Made by a program: the position numbers and the translations under genes. A DNA stretch of 64,000 nucleotides from Colwellia sp. 12G3 (GTDB lineage Bacteria > Pseudomonadota > Gammaproteobacteria > Enterobacterales > Alteromonadaceae): NCBI RefSeq assembly GCF_002836775.1, contig NZ_PJAQ01000009.1:1-64000 (forward strand), in the 5' to 3' direction. Under the pieces are notes generated by a model, which was given only the letters and a program-made list of their open reading frames with translations, did not search any database and was not told where the DNA came from. This document shows positions 26,562-34,714 of this stretch, in pieces (positions within the stretch are counted from its first letter, which is position 1; every line of letters begins with the position of its first letter).

Positions 26562-26700
26562 AATAAAAGCTTAAGTGATGATTAACTTGCTATGTAGCTA
26601 GCTCAGGAGTTCATTAATTTCGTCATCTTCGAGGTGTTTTATCGAAGATCCATTGTTTTTAGTTTGGCTGTGGTTGGTAGGGATGAAGATACAAGTAATT

Positions 26701-26740
26701 TCACCACCGAGGACACCGAGGCTTCGCTACACCGAGAAGA
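26701..26740 (+). repeat. CACCGAGG dispersed repeat
   Basis: Same consensus as at 26521. A GGATTC...GAATGAC palindrome follows 30 bases later (26772), the same order and spacing as at 29833/29905. Confidence 0.8.
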
Positions 26741-26771
26741 AATAAAAGCTTAAGTGATGAGGTAATAGCAT

Positions 26772-26802
26772 GGATTCACGATCAGAGACTTCGAGAATGA
26801 CA
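26772..26802 (+). repeat. GGAT/ATGACG palindrome family member
   Basis: GGATTCACGATCAGAGACT followed by TCGAGAATGACAC. The arms GATTC and GAATG.. fit the family at 23092. It shares CGATCAGAGACTT with the copy at 29905. Confidence 0.6.
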
Positions 26803-26951
26803 CCTCCTGAGTAGATGTTGTGACTAGTAGGGTTATTACCACTGTGGTTAAAAATTCTGCGCACTGCAACTAAAAGATATTAGTAATACAATCAAATGGA
26901 AAAGGATTTCTGAGTCATACTCTAAGGTATGTCCTAATAAAAAAATCATCT

Positions 26952-28601
26952 ATGAATATTAAAAAAATCACATCACTAGCACAAAATGCTAAGAGTCGTT
27001 CTATCGTTTCATTGTTCGATCATAAAGACAGAGCCAATGACTTTTCTTTGTCTACTCCTTATTTATACCTCGATTATTCCAAGCAAAATATTAATGAAGT
27101 TGAGCTTGGAAAATTAGTTGAGATAGCCAATGAGGCTGGTTTATCAGAAAGCATCACGAATCAGTTTAACGGCGATAAGATTAATAATACTGAAGAACGG
27201 TCAGTATTACATACGGTTCTTAGAGCGCCTAAAGAGATTAAAAAACGAGTATTAGGTGAAAAGCTTGCCGGTGAGGTTGAAGCGGCAGAACTGCAAATGC
27301 TAAATATTGTTAATGATGTACAAAACGGCATTTTAACGAGTCAATCAGGTCAACGTTTTACCGATGTATTAGCTATTGGTATTGGCGGCTCATATTATGG
27401 AGTCAAAGTAAGTTTATCTGCTTTAGAGCATTACCGTGACTTAAGTTTAGCTGTTCATGTTATTGCTAATGTCGATGGTGGGGCACTTGAAGAAAAGCTC
27501 AAGAAACTGAATCCTGATACTACCCTTGTTGTAGTCATTTCTAAGACATTTACCACACAAGAAACCCTGCTAAATGCAAAAGCAGTCAAGCAGTGGATGT
27601 TATCTTGTGCATCTGTAAAAGGCTCACAAGTTCACAATACAGCAGCTATCATTGAAAAACAGTGGTTTGCGGTAAGTAGTAATATTGAAGCAGCAAAAAG
27701 TTTTGGCATTAATGAAAAGCATATTCTTCCCATGTGGGATTGGGTTGGCGGGCGTTTTTCACTTTGGTCAACGGTAGGTTTACCACTTGCGCTGGCCATT
27801 GGTAATGAAAACTTTAGCAAGTTAAAACAAGGTGCACATGAGATGGATGTGCACTTTAAATCAGCAGACTTTAAAAACAATATGCCGGTCATTATGGCAT
27901 TACTTGGTATTTGGAATCGTAATGCACTTGAATACCCAACTTTAGCTATTTTACCTTACGCGCATTCATTAAGAGCTTTACCTGGCTATTTACAACAAAC
28001 CGATATGGAAAGTAATGGTAAATCTGTATCGAGGGAAGGTGATAAATTAACGTGGTTAACTGCTCCGGTGGTGTTTGGTCAAGAAGGTACCAATGGGCAA
28101 CATGCTTTTATGCAATTGATGCATCAAAGTGATGACATCATTCCTACAGACTTTATTGTTGCTTTAAAAGGTCGAAGCCAATATACCGAGAACCATAAGG
28201 TGCTTGTAGCCAATTGTTTTGCTCAAAGTGAAGCTTTAATGCAAGGTAAAACATTAGCACAGGTTAAAACTGAGCTTTTTGATTCCGGTTGCTCTTTGGA
28301 AGAAGTAGAACGACTTGCTCCTCATAAAACGATGAAAGGGAATACACCAAGTAATACCTTGGTGATGGAATCACTGACTCCGGAGACAATAGGGTCTTTA
28401 CTTGCGTTATATGAACATAAAATCTTTGTTCAAGGAGTGATATGGCAAGTGAATTCTTTTGATCAATGGGGCGTTGAATTAGGAAAACAGCTGGGAGCAA
28501 GAGTTTTGGCGGCAATGGATGGTGGTGAAAATGATATGTTATCAGCTTCTAGTCAGAGTCTTATTGCTCGGTTTAAAGCTGATTCAACAGTAAGGAATTA
28601 A
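26952..28601 (+). CDS. pgi: Glucose-6-phosphate isomerase
   Basis: A 549-residue enzyme interconverting glucose-6-phosphate and fructose-6-phosphate in the cytoplasm. Conserved blocks: IGIGGSYYGVKVSLSALE near residue 142, VVISKTFTTQETLLNA near 195 (sugar-phosphate loop), WVGGRFSLWSTVGLPLAL near 265, HAFMQLMHQSDDIIPTDF near 385 with the catalytic His region, and QWGVELGK near 505. Full length for the bacterial family. Sitting next to galU, it links glycolysis with UDP-glucose formation for the polysaccharide locus. No close -35/-10 pair was found in the repeat-rich spacer upstream. Confidence 0.97.
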   Translation: MNIKKITSLAQNAKSRSIVSLFDHKDRANDFSLSTPYLYLDYSKQNINEVELGKLVEIANEAGLSESITNQFNGDKINNTEERSVLHTVLRAPKEIKKRVLGEKLAGEVEAAELQMLNIVNDVQNGILTSQSGQRFTDVLAIGIGGSYYGVKVSLSALEHYRDLSLAVHVIANVDGGALEEKLKKLNPDTTLVVVISKTFTTQETLLNAKAVKQWMLSCASVKGSQVHNTAAIIEKQWFAVSSNIEAAKSFGINEKHILPMWDWVGGRFSLWSTVGLPLALAIGNENFSKLKQGAHEMDVHFKSADFKNNMPVIMALLGIWNRNALEYPTLAILPYAHSLRALPGYLQQTDMESNGKSVSREGDKLTWLTAPVVFGQEGTNGQHAFMQLMHQSDDIIPTDFIVALKGRSQYTENHKVLVANCFAQSEALMQGKTLAQVKTELFDSGCSLEEVERLAPHKTMKGNTPSNTLVMESLTPETIGSLLALYEHKIFVQGVIWQVNSFDQWGVELGKQLGARVLAAMDGGENDMLSASSQSLIARFKADSTVRN

Positions 28602-28613
28602 GACACTAGTGAT

Positions 28614-28660
28614 TATTCCCTCCGAGGTCACAAAGGGGCTTCGCGCTTCACCGAGAAGAG
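28614..28660 (+). repeat. CACCGAGG dispersed repeat, diverged
   Basis: CTCCGAGGT, CACAAAGG, then GGGGC-TTC-GCGCTTC, then ACCGAGAAGAGA. It lies just after pgi. The stem carries one G/G mismatch. Confidence 0.65.
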
Positions 28661-28670
28661 ATAATTTAAT

Positions 28671-28700
28671 GGGGTCTCGGTCAGATACTTCGCTAGACAG
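28671..28700 (+). repeat. GGAT/ATGACG palindrome family, decayed copy
   Basis: GGGGTCTCGGTCAGATACTTCGCTAGACAG lines up with the copies at 26772 and 29905 (GGATTCNCGATCAGAGACTT) with several substitutions. Again it follows a CACCGAGG element, here after about 10 bases. Confidence 0.45.
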
Positions 28701-28831
28701 ATAAGCCTAAAAAACGCTGAGATGCACTAAACTATGGTTTTTAAATAGTGTCTTTCAGATTGGATTTTTCTTGTATAGATCATTTAGTATATAATGGTCA
28801 TAGTTCTCTTAATCTCTTATAAGACTTTATA

Positions 28832-29218
28832 ATGGCAATTGATTTTCACTCTCAGCTTATTAATATTTGTAGGCAACATTTTCCTGATATAAAGCTGTTA
28901 TATTTATTTGGCTCTCATGCAAGTAACCAGGCACATGCCAACAGCGACATCGATTTAGCTGTGTTGTTAACGAAAAAAATATCCACTGTCACTCGCTGGA
29001 ATATACAGCAAAAACTAGCATTAGAGCTTAATATCGACGTTGATTTAATTGACTTATTGTCAGCTTCAACAGTTATGCAAAATCAAATCATTAATAAAGG
29101 GATTTGTTTGTATGATATGGCTGATTATAAAAATACTTTCGAAATGCAAGTGATGTCTATGTATCAGCATTTAAATGACGAACGGTCGTCATTATTAACA
29201 GCATTTAAAGGAAGCTAG
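28832..29218 (+). CDS. mntA: MntA-type minimal nucleotidyltransferase antitoxin
   Basis: A 128-residue nucleotidyltransferase with LLYLFGSHASNQAHANSDIDLAVLL at residues 23-47, the GSxAx(n)SDxDL active site with both metal-binding Asp residues. DVDLIDLLSAS near 70 supplies the third acidic position. In HepT/MntA modules this enzyme AMPylates the HEPN toxin HepT and silences it. It is intact, whereas the toxin gene that begins 2 bases after its stop is broken. A TATAAT box at 28790-28795 could be its -10 element. Confidence 0.9.
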   Translation: MAIDFHSQLINICRQHFPDIKLLYLFGSHASNQAHANSDIDLAVLLTKKISTVTRWNIQQKLALELNIDVDLIDLLSASTVMQNQIINKGICLYDMADYKNTFEMQVMSMYQHLNDERSSLLTAFKGS

Positions 29219-29219
29219 G

Positions 29220-29628
29220 ATGGATGATGTTTTATTAAATAAGTTATCGACTATTACACGTTGTTTAAAGCGTATTCGTGAAGTTTATGCCGAAGCAGGG
29301 GTGAACTTTGTTAATGATTACACACGACAAGACTCGGTTATATTAAACTTGCAGCGTGCTTGCGAAGCTTAAATAGATATTGCTAATTATTTGAATAAAA
29401 AAAATCAATTAGGTTTACCACAAAGTAGTATAGATAGTTTTCAGTTACTCTGTTCTGCTGGATTTATTACAGTTTCTGTTGCGACTAACTTAAAGAAAAT
29501 GATTGGATTGCGTAATATTGCTGTGCATGACTATAAAGAGTTAAATATAGATATTGTTGAAGCGGTAAATTAATAATCATCTTGTTGATTTTGAAATGTT
29601 TAGTGATGAAATTAAAAAGGAACTTTAA
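29220..29628 (+). pseudogene. hepT: HepT (HEPN/DUF86) toxin, inactivated
   Basis: From the ATG at 29220 the frame gives LNKLSTITRCLKRIREVY and LNLQRACEA, then a TAA at 29370-29372 where the family has an Ala or Val codon. It continues IDIANYLNKKNQLGLPQSS to NLKKMIGLRNIAVHDYKELNIDIVEAV, with the HEPN RNase motif R-x4-H-x-Y intact (RNIAVHDY). A frameshift near 29570 separates the last segment, NHLVDFEMFSDEIKKEL, ending at 29628. One stop plus one frameshift make an active full-length toxin unlikely; the MntA antitoxin gene upstream is still open. Confidence 0.9.
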
Positions 29629-29633
29629 GTAAA

Positions 29634-29669
29634 ATCCCACCACCGAGGTTTCGCTACACCAAGAAGAGA
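29634..29669 (+). repeat. CACCGAGG dispersed repeat, short form
   Basis: CCACCGAGG, then TTTCGCTACACCAAGAAGAGA. It lacks the second tandem unit. It lies 5 bases after the broken hepT and faces an inverted copy at 29744. Confidence 0.7.
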
Positions 29670-29743
29670 CAAGGACTTAAAGTGACGAGGTAAAATAAAC
29701 TGAATGCTTTTCAGAAATTAATGGCCGTGCAGGTTTAAGTCAC

Positions 29744-29787
29744 TTCCTCTGTGTAGCGCGAAGCGCCTCGGTGCTCTCGGTGGTAGA
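29744..29787 (-). repeat. CACCGAGG dispersed repeat, inverted, GCGC-TTC-GCGC hairpin
   Basis: On the minus strand it reads CCACCGAGAG, CACCGAGG, GCGC-TTC-GCGC, then ACACAGAGGAAGTGA. The stem differs fully from the GGAC-TTC-GTCC variant yet still pairs. Confidence 0.8.
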
Positions 29788-29832
29788 TATTTAATATCTT
29801 TAATCATTTCAAAGCAAAAAAAAACAGCACCA

Positions 29833-29873
29833 TTCACCACCGAGGACACCGAGGCTTCGCTACACCGAGAAGA
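29833..29873 (+). repeat. CACCGAGG dispersed repeat
   Basis: Consensus form: CACCGAGGA, CACCGAGG, GC-TTC-GC, CACCGAGAAGA. The GGATTC palindrome at 29905 follows after about 30 bases. Confidence 0.8.
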
Positions 29874-29904
29874 AATAAGGGATTAAATGCATAGATAAGT
29901 TAAT

Positions 29905-29935
29905 GGATTCTCGATCAGAGACTTTGCGAATGACG
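29905..29935 (+). repeat. GGAT/ATGACG palindrome family member
   Basis: GGATTCTCGATCAGAGACT followed by TTGCGAATGACG. Arms GATTC and GAATG pair. Same order and spacing relative to a CACCGAGG element as at 26772. Confidence 0.6.
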
Positions 29936-29992
29936 ACTGGTTGTTACGCAATGAGCCTTCCATTAAGTATCTTTGAAATTATAGCGTGACAG

Positions 29993-31114
29993 CTATGGCT
30001 GAAACGCCTTTACCTTTGTTATATCCTGATTTACTACAAATTCATTAAAACATTCTGCTAACTTATCTGTTTCTTCAAGTACCTTTAACCAATACTTAAT
30101 CCGTGTTGACGCATCAAGTTTAGTGAAATCAGTTCGGTCGGGTATCTTCTTAAAAGGTAATGATTTAATAAACTTTGCAGATGGGGCAAGCAGTACGGTA
30201 TTTTCATAACTGCTGTTTAGTACTTTACGGTTTGAATTTTTGTCAAACCATCCTGCTTTGGGGACTGAGCTAAAATGAGGATACAGGGTTAATCCCTGAT
30301 CTATAACGGCACTATCACTATCACTATCACTTTCGCTTTTTCGTTCTAGTGTGTTCGTATCAGAATTACTATTGCCCAATGAAAAATCAAAATGATAATC
30401 AATTATACCGCCATCTCGATAGCTACCCTTTGTTGAACCCTCAATATCTTTGATGCCCGACATCACCATAGGTATTGAACCTGAAGCGAGTAGAGCACTT
30501 TTGATATTTTCAGGAGTTAAGGTTTGGTAAAAATTACTGAAATTATATGGGTCGTTTATAAGTAAACGGCTTGTTGGGTGTTTAAAAATATAACGTTGAT
30601 ATTGTTTACTGAGCAGTCTTCTATCAACTTTGTTCAGTAAGATGCTATTAATTAAACCAGCGCCTTGCAATATCTTGTTATCAAACGACGTTAAGCCATT
30701 ACATTTTGCTACTAAAAAATGAGCTTTGAAAATCTTATTGTTGATAACCTCATTAGCTCCATTTTTAGCAAATAAATGCTCAACAATATTCACTGCTTGG
30801 GCTGATATTTCTTGTGGACTTGGTTTGGCTGAATATACAGTATTAGCATAGGTGTAAGCTAAGCGCTCAATGGCTTTTACTGGCGTGTTTTGTGTCAATG
30901 CAGCAGCGCGAAAGGCACCAGCACTTGAGCCAATTAAGTTAAGTTCTGTGGTTCTATTTTTGAAAAAATCACCGAAAAGGTACTTATCTAAACCAAACAA
31001 TGTAAACCATTTAGGACCACCACTAGCACCGAGAAAATTAGTGAATAGCTCTTGTTTAAAGCCTTGCTCTTGAATGGTTTTTAAGGCGTTTTTTCCTGCG
31101 TATATCTCTAGCAT
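29993..31114 (-). CDS. Patatin-like phospholipase
   Basis: A 373-residue patatin-family lipid acyl hydrolase. It has the oxyanion-hole GASGGPKW (about residues 29-36), the nucleophile elbow GSSAGAFRA near 62 (GxSxG with Ser), and the catalytic-dyad Asp in YRDGGIIDYHFDF near 232. Patatins cleave acyl chains from phospholipids or glycolipids; some are secreted toxins, but no signal peptide is visible here. An unusual Ser-Asp repeat stretch (SESDSDSDSA, near residue 262) lies between the Asp motif and the C-terminal part, encoded by a CACTAT hexamer microsatellite at 30310-30333. It may be a flexible loop of variable length. Confidence 0.87.
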   Translation of the reverse strand: MLEIYAGKNALKTIQEQGFKQELFTNFLGASGGPKWFTLFGLDKYLFGDFFKNRTTELNLIGSSAGAFRAAALTQNTPVKAIERLAYTYANTVYSAKPSPQEISAQAVNIVEHLFAKNGANEVINNKIFKAHFLVAKCNGLTSFDNKILQGAGLINSILLNKVDRRLLSKQYQRYIFKHPTSRLLINDPYNFSNFYQTLTPENIKSALLASGSIPMVMSGIKDIEGSTKGSYRDGGIIDYHFDFSLGNSNSDTNTLERKSESDSDSDSAVIDQGLTLYPHFSSVPKAGWFDKNSNRKVLNSSYENTVLLAPSAKFIKSLPFKKIPDRTDFTKLDASTRIKYWLKVLEETDKLAECFNEFVVNQDITKVKAFQP

Positions 31115-31176
31115 TGCTGCAATAATCTCATTTTATAAGTATGGTTAACTTGCCTAAAGTTGTAACTAAAAATTAG

Positions 31177-32535
31177 CTAAGTTAACTGATAATCTGACGC
31201 GCCGTGGGCATTAAATAGTGACTGATAAAGACGTGTGGCGTAATCATCTGTCATGCCAGCAATATAGTCGGCTATTATTCGATGTGAGTTCTGCTGGTTA
31301 TTTACAGCTTGTTGCCAGCGTTTAGCGCTATTGCTTGGCAGTAAGCGCATAGGATCGGATGATAACGCTTCAAAAAGTTCCATTACTATTTGTTGCCCTC
31401 TATATTCCAAACGCTGAAGACTGGTTAATTTAATAACATAAAAGTATACGAAATCTTTGAATATTTGTAGTACTTGTGATGTTGTTGTCGATAACGTGGC
31501 ATTGTATCGTAATAATGGCTCGACAAAGTTTATATCATCTTGTTCGTTTAAATCGGTCAATTTGATAGCCGTAATCAAATAGTTGACTAAGCCGCCAATT
31601 GCGTCTTTTTGTAAATGATGATGATCACTAAAAAGCTTTGATGTTAAGGTTTCGCTGTATTCTTGCAGCCAAACATCGTCAATTTGTTGTAGTTTTTTTA
31701 TCACTTCACGGTCAAAATCATTTCGGTTGACTACTTTTGTGACTATGGCGTCTTCAAGATCGTGAATGCCGTAAGCAATATCATCGGCTAGTTCCATAAT
31801 GGAACAATCAAGTGACTTAAAACGGGTTTTATGATGCTTATTTGTGTCTTGCGCTGTATCTTTTTGACCACTTATACTTTGGAATAAAACACGGTCGTTC
31901 GCTGATAGTGGTTCAAGTATCCAGTTAATAATATCTTCATCGTCGGTATATAAGCCTTTTGGCGGATGCCACTCATCGGCTTTAAGTTGTCGAAAGTTAC
32001 CAACAGTGTTTAGTTTTGTCTTTTTATTAAGCGTTTCTATTAATTGTGGATATTTCATTAAACCAAGTAGTGTTCTTCTGGTTAGATTCATACCAAAGTG
32101 TTCACTAAAGGTTTCTAAGCGCGCTACTATACGCAATGTTTGACCGTTACCCTCAAAACCACCATGATCTCGCATCATATAATTCAGAGCTATTTCACCG
32201 CCATGTCCGAAGGGGGGGTGGCCAATGTCATGGGCTAAGCAAATGGTTTCTATTAAGCTATCACTACTAGGAAAAAGGGCATCACATAATTCGGGGAATT
32301 TATAGCGTAGTTGTGCGGTAATGCCAGAGCCTATTTGTGCAGCCTCTAATGAATGCGTTAAACGCGTACGATAGAAATCACTTTGTCCACTACCCATCAC
32401 TTGGGTTTTAGATTGCAAGCGACGAAAAGAGGCCGAATGCATTATTCGAGCACGATCTCGTTGGAAAGGATCACGGTGGTCTTGTTGCCTGTTAGTCACT
32501 TTTTTAAGTCGTCTTGCTAACCAAACATCATTCAT
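31177..32535 (-). CDS. dgt: dGTPase-like deoxynucleoside triphosphate triphosphohydrolase
   Basis: A 452-residue HD-domain phosphohydrolase. The dGTPase signatures are DPFQRDRARIMHSASFRRLQSKTQV (residues 22-46), YRTRLTHSLEAAQIG near 55-70 with the first His, LAHDIGHPPFGHGGE near 100 (the HD pair), and MELADDIAYGIHDLEDA near 222 with the distal Asp. Dgt enzymes cut dNTPs to nucleosides and triphosphate, controlling dNTP pools, and some restrict phage. Length matches Dgt members of Vibrio and Colwellia-type genomes. It is flanked on both sides by short spacers; the upstream one carries CACCGAGG repeats. Confidence 0.92.
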   Translation of the reverse strand: MNDVWLARRLKKVTNRQQDHRDPFQRDRARIMHSASFRRLQSKTQVMGSGQSDFYRTRLTHSLEAAQIGSGITAQLRYKFPELCDALFPSSDSLIETICLAHDIGHPPFGHGGEIALNYMMRDHGGFEGNGQTLRIVARLETFSEHFGMNLTRRTLLGLMKYPQLIETLNKKTKLNTVGNFRQLKADEWHPPKGLYTDDEDIINWILEPLSANDRVLFQSISGQKDTAQDTNKHHKTRFKSLDCSIMELADDIAYGIHDLEDAIVTKVVNRNDFDREVIKKLQQIDDVWLQEYSETLTSKLFSDHHHLQKDAIGGLVNYLITAIKLTDLNEQDDINFVEPLLRYNATLSTTTSQVLQIFKDFVYFYVIKLTSLQRLEYRGQQIVMELFEALSSDPMRLLPSNSAKRWQQAVNNQQNSHRIIADYIAGMTDDYATRLYQSLFNAHGASDYQLT

Positions 32536-32613
32536 AGCTATCCTTAGTAAAGCTGGCCGAGGTTATATAACTTGTTGAGTTACTATAACTTACATCATTT
32601 ACTTTGGCTTATG

Positions 32614-32633
32614 TTTTCTCGGTGTAGCGCAGC
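32614..32633 (-). repeat. CACCGAGG repeat, right half only, inverted
   Basis: TTTTCTCGGTGTAGCGC is the reverse of GCGCTACACCGAGAAAA, the right-hand unit of the repeat. It stands 25 bases from a forward copy. Confidence 0.55.
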
Positions 32634-32657
32634 CATTTTGTAATGGGACTAGATATC

Positions 32658-32700
32658 TACCACCGAGAACACCGAGGGACTTCGTCCTACACCGAGCAAG
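32658..32700 (+). repeat. CACCGAGG dispersed repeat with GGAC-TTC-GTCC hairpin
   Basis: CCACCGAGAA, CACCGAGG, GGAC-TTC-GTCC, then ACACCGAGCAAG. Same hairpin variant as at 26203. Confidence 0.8.
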
Positions 32701-32784
32701 TGAACTAAGACATAAGAAAATTAGGGATTTAATTAAGGTATCCTCAATATTTTTTATATTTTATGATTAATTAATCTTTTGTGT

Positions 32785-32817
32785 TTTATCGGTGACCTCT
32801 GTGACCTCGGTGGTGGA
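32785..32817 (-). repeat. CACCGAGG repeat, left tandem units, inverted
   Basis: Reversed it reads CCACCACCGAGGT, CACAGAGGT, CACCGATAAAA. It forms an inverted pair with the copy at 32658 and lies just 3' of cmoB. Confidence 0.75.
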
Positions 32818-32833
32818 TTGTGCTGTTTTAATC

Positions 32834-33802
32834 TTAAGCATTAGCAATAAATATGGCACGTTTAGGGGCAGGGTAACCTTCTATCGTTTTACTACTATCA
32901 TTCGGGTCAAGAAAATCTTGCAGAGATTCAGTATCAATCCACTGTGTTTTTCTTTGTTCATCTAAGGCGGTGATGTCAGTATTTACCACTCGCACATTAG
33001 TAAATCCACATCGCTCTAACCAAGCACACATGGCTTTTTCACTGGGTAAAAACCAAACATTGCGCATTTTTGCGTAACGCTCACCTGGCACTAATACCGT
33101 ATTTTCATCACCGTCAACAATGAGTGTCTCTAATACTAATTCACCACCTTTCACCAATTGTGCTTTTAATTGATAAAGAAAGTCGATAGGAGAACGTCTG
33201 TGATACAACACACCCATGGCAAACACAGTATCAAACGCTTTTAACTCAGGTAATTGTTCAACACCCAATGGCAGTAAATGTACTTGGCTATCATCAATAA
33301 AATGTTTTATTGCATTAAATTGCATTAAAAATAGCTGAGTTGGGTCGATACCCACGACAAATTCAGCTCCTGCGCCGCGCATACGCCATAAGTGATAACC
33401 GCTGCCACAACCTATGTCTAAAACATACTTACCAGTGAGGTCGCCGATATGTTCAGCTAAACGATCCCATTTAAAGTCACTACGCCACTCGGTATCGATG
33501 TGTAAACCATGAATATGGTAGGGACCTTTACGCCAAGGTTTAAACTTTTTCATTAAATTTTCAAGACGTTTAAATTGCCCCTGATCTAGATCCCCTAATT
33601 CGCCAACTTTAACGGTATTCACTATATCAGTGGCTGAATTAGCATTTACGATAGGTAATGCATCAAGGGTTTTTTGCCAATGCTTGAATTCACCATGAAG
33701 ATTATTTTCATGCCAATGACTCAATTGTGCAGGTAAAGTATTTAACCAATGGCTTAAGCGATTGGTTGCAATTTGCTGGTAAAATTTATTGAACTGGTTC
33801 AT
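32834..33802 (-). CDS. cmoB: tRNA U34 carboxymethyltransferase CmoB
   Basis: A 322-residue class I methyltransferase-fold protein that moves the carboxymethyl group of carboxy-SAM to 5-hydroxyuridine at tRNA position 34. It has the substrate-anchoring [27 protein letters not shown] block near residues 90-118, the SAM-fold motif [15 protein letters not shown] near 127, [12 protein letters not shown] near 152, and [17 protein letters not shown] near 192. Length is exactly the family norm. It follows cmoA, which makes the carboxy-SAM substrate, by 82 bases on the same strand. Confidence 0.96.
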   Translation of the reverse strand: MNQFNKFYQQIATNRLSHWLNTLPAQLSHWHENNLHGEFKHWQKTLDALPIVNANSATDIVNTVKVGELGDLDQGQFKRLENLMKKFKPWRKGPYHIHGLHIDTEWRSDFKWDRLAEHIGDLTGKYVLDIGCGSGYHLWRMRGAGAEFVVGIDPTQLFLMQFNAIKHFIDDSQVHLLPLGVEQLPELKAFDTVFAMGVLYHRRSPIDFLYQLKAQLVKGGELVLETLIVDGDENTVLVPGERYAKMRNVWFLPSEKAMCAWLERCGFTNVRVVNTDITALDEQRKTQWIDTESLQDFLDPNDSSKTIEGYPAPKRAIFIANA

Positions 33803-33884
33803 AGAATTCTAATTTGTCGTTTGAATGTGTCGTATATGTTTTTTAGTTGCCCTTTATTAATTAATGGCAACTATTTTGATAACA

Positions 33885-34637
33885 CTACTTAATAGCGATC
33901 AGCGAAGTGAAGTTGAAACATTGAAACCATAACGATGCATGGCCAAAACCTGCCTGGGCTAAACGTTCTTTATGTAGCTCAAGTGAATCAGTTAACATTA
34001 CTTTTTCAAGAGCGCTGCGTTTTTGAGCAACTTCTAATTCACTATAACCATTATCTCTTTTGAAACTATGGTGTAAGTCGATTAATACATCATCAATAAC
34101 GTTATCATCACTGGATATTTTTTCAGACAAAACCAGTAAACCACCGGGGTTTAATCCCTTAGCGATAGTATTTAATAGTGCTTGTCGTTGTGATTTTTCA
34201 ATAAACTGTAAAGTAAAATTTAGCACTACCATAGACGCATTTTCTATTTTGATATCTTGGATGTTACCTTCAATAATATTTACAGGAGTATTACCTTTAA
34301 AAGCATCAACATGCATTTTACAACGTTTTACCATGTCGCTAGAATTATCCACACCAATAATTTTACAGTTGCTAGCAGTAATTCCTTTTCGCATGGCAAG
34401 TGTTGCAGCACCTAAAGAGCAGCCTAAATCATAAATATTGCTATTTTCTTGGACAAAGTGTTGGCTAAGTCGACCTATAGTGTCGATAATAGTATTATAC
34501 CCGGGCACTGAACGAGAGATCATATCGGGAAAAACTTCAACGACTTGCGCATCAAAAGTAAAGTTTTTTACTTGTTTATGGGCTTGTGAGTAAATTAAAT
34601 CGGTATCAGAATCATGCATTGTCTTTGCTATAGTCAC
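33885..34637 (-). CDS. cmoA: Carboxy-S-adenosyl-L-methionine synthase CmoA
   Basis: A 250-residue SAM-fold enzyme that makes carboxy-SAM from SAM and prephenate. Motifs: [23 protein letters not shown] near residue 28-50, [16 protein letters not shown] near 72, [13 protein letters not shown] near 98, and [10 protein letters not shown] near 140. The family length is about 247. It is transcribed ahead of cmoB; together they complete the cmo5U wobble modification that widens decoding by several tRNAs. Confidence 0.96.
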   Translation of the reverse strand: MTIAKTMHDSDTDLIYSQAHKQVKNFTFDAQVVEVFPDMISRSVPGYNTIIDTIGRLSQHFVQENSNIYDLGCSLGAATLAMRKGITASNCKIIGVDNSSDMVKRCKMHVDAFKGNTPVNIIEGNIQDIKIENASMVVLNFTLQFIEKSQRQALLNTIAKGLNPGGLLVLSEKISSDDNVIDDVLIDLHHSFKRDNGYSELEVAQKRSALEKVMLTDSLELHKERLAQAGFGHASLWFQCFNFTSLIAIK

Positions 34638-34714
34638 TATTGTGTTAAGTTAGTATCAATAAAGGCTTATTTTAACCGATCTTATTAGCAACGCTATATT
34701 TATAGGGTGTTTTT

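Larger units (their letters stand above)
26330..26750 (+). repeat. Tandem repeat with a unit of about 180 bases, two full and one partial copies
   Basis: Each unit starts with a CACCGAGG element, continues with AATAAAAGCTTAAGTGATGA, TAACTTGCTATGTAGCTAGC, GGAGTTCATTAAT and TCCATTGTTTTTAGTTTGGC, and ends with GGTAGGGATGAAGA. Equivalent bases are 181 and 179 apart (26343, 26524, 26703). Units 1 and 2 differ by only a few bases; the third is cut after the first 50 bases. No ORF is conserved across the units. Confidence 0.85.

Noticed and set aside
26330..26750. Possible CRISPR array
   Set aside because: Repeats recur at about 180 bases with nearly identical sequence across the whole unit; there are no unique spacers of 25-40 bases and no cas genes.
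27632..27892. Minus-strand ORF inside pgi
   Set aside because: It overlaps a highly conserved enzyme gene and its product has no recognisable family; it is a mirror frame of pgi.
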